Below, one piece after another: positions 59,379 to 64,000 of a stretch of 64,000 bases of DNA. Location: the NCBI GenBank assembly GCA_963821025.1, contig CAWGCG010000004.1:868001-932000 (forward strand), given 5' to 3'. This DNA comes from WHSW01 sp963821025. Its GTDB lineage: Bacteria > Actinomycetota > Thermoleophilia > Solirubrobacterales > 70-9. Made by a program: the position numbers and the translations under genes. Numbering within the stretch: the stretch's first letter is position 1; every line of letters begins with the position of its first letter. The notes beneath the pieces were generated by a model. It was not told the origin of the DNA and did not search any database. It was given only the letters and a program-made list of their open reading frames with translations.

Positions 59379-59972
59379 ATGTACCCGCAGCCGATCAACC
59401 GGCTGGTCACCGAGCTCGCCAAGCTTCCCGGGATCGGCCAGCGAACGGCGCAGCGGCTCGCCTTCCACATCCTTCGCTCCGAGGAGGCCGACGCCCTGGC
59501 GCTCAGCGACGCTGTCCGCGAGGTCCGCGAGAAAGTCGGGCTCTGCGAGGTCTGCTTCAACCTGGCCGAGGGGCCGCGCTGTGAGATCTGCGACGACCCG
59601 CGCCGGGATCGCTCGCTGATCTGCGTGGTCGAACAGCCCGCCGACGTGATCCCGATCGAGCGCACCCACGAGTACCGGGGCCTCTACCACGTGCTCGGCG
59701 GCGCGCTCTCGCCGATCGACGGGATCGATCCCGAGGACCTGAGGATCGCCGAGCTGGTCGAGCGCGCCGCCGGGAACGAGGTCGCCGAAGTGGTCCTGGC
59801 GACCAACCCGACCACCACCGGCGAGGCGACCGCCCACCACGTCGCCGAGCTGTTGCGTGGCCGGGTCGCGATCACCCGCCTGGCAAGCGGCCTGCCGGTC
59901 GGCGCCGACCTCGAGCACGCCGACGAGGTCACCCTCGGACGGGCGCTCGCCGGCCGCCACTCGGTCGGCTGA
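59379..59972 (+). CDS. recR: Recombination protein RecR
   Basis: A 197-residue RecR, the standard length. The helix-hairpin-helix is LAKLPGIGQRTAQRLAFHIL. The zinc finger has the pattern C-EV-C-FNLAEGPR-C-EI-C. The Toprim domain starts at ICVVEQPADVIPIERT and contains the LGGALSPIDGIDPEDL and VLATNPTTTGEATAHHVAELL motifs. The C-terminal Walker-B-like GADLEHADEVTLGRALAGR closes the protein. It acts with RecO and RecF in gap repair. Confidence 0.97.
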   Translation: MYPQPINRLVTELAKLPGIGQRTAQRLAFHILRSEEADALALSDAVREVREKVGLCEVCFNLAEGPRCEICDDPRRDRSLICVVEQPADVIPIERTHEYRGLYHVLGGALSPIDGIDPEDLRIAELVERAAGNEVAEVVLATNPTTTGEATAHHVAELLRGRVAITRLASGLPVGADLEHADEVTLGRALAGRHSVG

Positions 59973-60021
59973 GCCGCGCGGCGACCGTTTCGCCCGACCG
60001 GGGCTGGGTAACCCCAGATCG

Positions 60022-60859
60022 GTGACGGCGGGAACGGTTCCAACGATTGCGCTGCGCGGTGGGGTCGAGATTCCCCAGCTCGGATTCGGGGTCTTTCAGG
60101 TCGCACCTGAGGAGACGACCGAGGTGGTGACGGCCGCATTGCATGCGGGCTACCGCCACATCGACACCGCGGAGGCCTACCAGAACGAGGCCGAGGTCGG
60201 GCAGGCGGTCCGGGCAGCCGGCCTCGAGCGCGGCGAGGTCTTCATCACGACCAAGTGCTTCAACGACGATCACGGTCACGAGCAGGCAAAGCGGGCGCTG
60301 CGGGCGAGCCTCGACCGGCTCGAGGTCGACTATGTCGACCTCTACCTGATCCACTGGCCGGTCCCCGCGCACGACAAGTACGTGCAGACCTGGAAGGGCC
60401 TGATCGAGCTCCAGGCCGAGGGGCTGACCCGTGCGATCGGCGTCTCCAACTTCCAGCCGGCCCACCTCGAGCGGATCATCGGCGAGACCGGCGTCACCCC
60501 GGCGGTGAACCAGGTCGAGTTGCATCCGCGCTTCCAACAGCAGGGACTTCGCCGCGAGCACGAGGAGCTCGGGATCGTCACCGAGGCCTGGAGCCCGCTC
60601 GCACAGGGCGAGGTCCTCGACGATCCGACGATCGCCGAGATCGCCGAATCGCACGGTAAGACACCGCGGCCAGGTGGTCATTCGCTGGCATCTGCAGCTC
60701 GGCAACGTGGTCTTCCCCAAATCGGCCTCGCCGGAGCGGATCGAGCAGAACTTCGACGTCTTCGATTTCCACCTCACCGATGAGCAGATGTCGGCGGTCG
60801 AATCACTCGACGCCGGCGAGCGGATCGGACCCGACCCGGACACATTCGTTCGGCCCTAG
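60022..60859 (+). CDS. Aldo/keto reductase with apparent one-base insertion
   Basis: A 278-residue AKR if one extra base is removed near 60667-60671. The first frame has IPQLGFGVFQV, GYRHIDTAEAYQNEAEVG (catalytic Tyr), the lysine in FITTKCF, LIHWPVP, GVSNFQPAHLERI and EAWSPLAQGEVL up to SHGKTP. The second frame continues QVVIRWHLQLGNVVFPKSAS and IEQNFDVFDFHL, where the family carries its NADPH contacts. As written the enzyme would be truncated, so it is either a recent mutation or a sequencing error. GTG start. Confidence 0.84.
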
Positions 60860-60872
60860 CCGGGTCCCACCG

Positions 60873-60878
60873 TATTCT
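60873..60878 (+). promoter_or_regulatory. -10 box TATTCT, probable leaderless promoter of lysC
   Basis: The hexamer ends 8 bp before the lysC ATG, and an alternative GTG lies two codons earlier, close to the box. Confidence 0.55.
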
Positions 60879-60886
60879 GCGTGCCG

Positions 60887-62151
<1,265 letters not shown>

Positions 62152-62155
<4 letters not shown>

Positions 62156-63201
62156 GCTATCGGGTGGGCGTGGTCGGCGCCACCGGCGCCGTCGGCACGA
62201 CGATCCTCGAGGTGCTCGCCGAGCGCGAGTTTCCGGTCACCGAGGTCGTCCCGTTCTCCTCCGAGCGCTCGGCCGGGACGAAGCTGCCCTACGGCGGCGG
62301 CGAGATCGAGTGCCGGGCGCTGTCCACGGAATCGATCCAGGGCCTCGAGATCGTGCTCTCCTCTGCCGGCGGCGCGGTCAGCTCCGAGTGGGCGCCGCGG
62401 CTTGTCGAGGCGGGGGCGGTGGTGGTCGACAACACCAGCTTCTGGCGCATGAACGAGGACGTCCCGCTGATCGTTCCCGAGGTCAATCCGGACGCCGTCG
62501 AGGCACACAGCGGCCTGATCGCGAACCCGAACTGCACGACGATGGAGATGGTGGTCGCGCTGGCGCCGATCGAGCGCGCGGTCGGGATCGAGCGGCTCGT
62601 GGTCTCGACCTACCAGTCGGTCTCCGGCACCGGGCGCGAGGCGATCAAGGAGCTTCGCGCGCAGACCGTCGCCGTGCTCGAGGGCGAGCGGCCGCCGATC
62701 TCGAACTTCCCCCATCAGATCGCCTTCAACGTCATCCCCCAGGTCGAGAGGTTCGCCGACGGCGACGACTACACGACCGAGGAGCGCAAGGTGATGCGCG
62801 AGACGCGGAAGATCTTCGACCGCTCCGAGGAGGAGCTGGCGATCTCGGCGACCTGCGTCCGGGTGCCGGTGGTCACCGGGCACTCGGAGTCGATCAACCT
62901 CCAGACGCGCGAGCCGCTCTCGCCCGAGCGCTGTCGCGAGCTGCTCGCCGCCGCGCCCGGGGTGGTCGTGGTCGACTCGCCGGGCGAGGGCATCTACCCG
63001 CTGGCGATCGACGCGACCGGGCGTGACGAGGTCCTGGTCGGGAGGATCCGTCGCGACCCCTCGCACGAGCGTTGTCTCAACCTCTGGGTCGTCGGCGACA
63101 ACCTGCACAAAGGCGCGGCGACCAACGCGGTCCAGGTCGCCGAGCTGCTGGTCGAGCGCGACCTGGTCCGGGTGCCCGCAAGCGCCTCCTTCGCGGCCTA
63201 A
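62152..63201 (+). CDS. asd: Aspartate-semialdehyde dehydrogenase
   Basis: A 349-residue enzyme that reduces aspartyl phosphate to the semialdehyde with NADPH. VGVVGATGAVGTTILEVLAE is the cofactor site, and the catalytic cysteine is in NPNCTTMEMV. TYQSVSGTGREAIKEL and the substrate residues RVPVVTGHSESIN, followed by WVVGDNLHKGAATNAVQ, are canonical. It starts with GTG overlapping the lysC stop and forms a lysC-asd operon. Confidence 0.96.
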
Positions 63202-63207
63202 CGGCGC

Positions 63208-64000
63208 TTGTTCGCCGCACTCGCCTCGGCGGCGCTGATCGTCGTCGCTTCGCTCGTCGTCGGCGCGGCGGTGCTGTCGCTGTGCGGCCGGCGCCGGCCG
63301 ACCGCGCTCGCCGGGCCAGTAGGCCTGGCGCTGTTGGTGGTCGCCGCGGCGCTGACCGCCGAGTGGGGGGGACGGGGCACCGCGATCGCCGTCGTGGTCG
63401 GCGCGATCACCCTGGGAGCCGCCGCACTGCTGCTCGCTCGGCGCGGCTTCGGCCAACTCGATCCGGGTGCGCTCGCAGCGGCCGTGCTTGCCGTTGGCTT
63501 CGCCTCGGTCCCGTTCATCGCCAGCGGCCAGATCGGCATCCTCGGGGTCGGCCTGGTCAACGACGACATGGCTTCGCACCTGTTGATCGCCGACTGGATC
63601 GCCGAGCGCTTTCGCCCCGAGCCGGTGCTGATCGACCAGGGCTATCCGCTTGGCCCGCACGCGCTCGTCGCCGGCCTCGGCTCGATCCTCGGGGCGCGTT
63701 CGGTCGACGTCTTCGCCGGGCTGACGATGGCGATCCCGGCGCTGACCGCCCTGGTCGCCTACTCGGCGCTCGCCGGGTTGCGCACCGGAGCCCGGATCGG
63801 CGCCGCGGCGCTCGTGGCGCTTCCCTACCTGGCCGCCGCCTACCTCGCCCAGGAAGCGTTCAAGGAACCGCTGATCGCGCTCTTCTTGCTCGCCTTCGCG
63901 CTGCTCTTGTCGAGCGCGCGCGGGTGGCGCGACGGGATCGCGCTCGGCGCGCTCGCCGCCGGGACGGTGTACGTCTACTCGTTTCCGGGGCTCGCCTGGC
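63208..64000 (+). CDS. Large integral membrane protein, GT-C-like (3' end outside window)
   Basis: The 264 visible residues contain seven or more hydrophobic segments (AALIVVASLVVGAAVLSLCG, PVGLALLVVAAALTAEWGG-like, LFLLAFALLLSS). After the third helix comes LVNDDMASHLLIADWIAERF, whose paired aspartates resemble the DD/ExD motif in the first external loop of GT-C glycosyltransferases, and then DQGYPLGPHALVAGLG. It starts with TTG six bases after asd. The family is probable rather than proven. Confidence 0.6.
   Translation, partial: MFAALASAALIVVASLVVGAAVLSLCGRRRPTALAGPVGLALLVVAAALTAEWGGRGTAIAVVVGAITLGAAALLLARRGFGQLDPGALAAAVLAVGFASVPFIASGQIGILGVGLVNDDMASHLLIADWIAERFRPEPVLIDQGYPLGPHALVAGLGSILGARSVDVFAGLTMAIPALTALVAYSALAGLRTGARIGAAALVALPYLAAAYLAQEAFKEPLIALFLLAFALLLSSARGWRDGIALGALAAGTVYVYSFPGLAW

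Overview
The window is high-GC DNA (about two thirds G+C) with tightly packed genes, many GTG starts and four-base start/stop overlaps. Gene content (Opp/Dpp transporter, HrdB-type TANNNT -10 boxes directly before start codons, SRP RNA-dnaX-ybaB-recR-lysC-asd order, RsbU/STAS partner switching, BTAD and large LuxR regulators) points to Actinomycetota, most likely Thermoleophilia/Solirubrobacterales. That placement is inference from style and gene order, not from a marker tree.

Layout. 1-5.7 kb: oligopeptide ABC transporter oppA-(terminator)-oppC-oppB-oppD-oppF on the minus strand, with oppF cut by the window edge. 5.8-12.7 kb: small metabolic genes (SDR, zinc alcohol dehydrogenase, CsaA, NTF2-like, alpha/beta hydrolase, flippase-like membrane protein, molbindin, AraC+VOC pair). 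12.7-15.6 kb: a membrane protein, a scar in which the 3' remnants of an MMPL transporter and a LuxR regulator meet head to head, and a PLP decarboxylase. 15.6-20 kb: a 1179-residue secreted sugar-dehydrogenase-like multidomain protein and a methyltransferase.

20.1-32.7 kb is one catabolic locus. A minus-strand operon (copper amine oxidase, SDR, GH4 glycosidase, GH38 alpha-mannosidase) diverges from a DeoR regulator followed by a sugar ABC importer. Near-identical tandem direct repeats lie upstream of the amine oxidase and upstream of the importer, so DeoR probably controls both halves. The first permease has a one-base insertion that runs it in frame into the second.

32.8-36.4 kb: an acylphosphatase-like/LigD-phosphoesterase fusion, DUF1801, PNPOx-like and VOC proteins, and a MarR regulator with two operator-like repeats. 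36.6-48.3 kb is a signalling region: a BTAD/AAA/TPR regulator, a membrane sensor without a kinase, a class III cyclase, two beta-propeller proteins, and a partner-switching operon (GAF-PP2C-HATPase fusion, two STAS proteins, an unknown protein and an FAD oxidoreductase).

48.3-53.8 kb looks like a tRNA-associated accessory segment: an intact tRNA-Val(CAC), a 51-bp partial copy of it, a degenerate inverted copy, tandem palindromes, and an FAD oxidase divergent from a large LuxR regulator. 53.8-64 kb returns to core genes: DMT permease, M15-like secreted protein, SRP RNA, dnaX, ybaB, enoyl-CoA hydratase, recR, a frameshifted aldo/keto reductase, lysC, asd, and the start of a large membrane protein.
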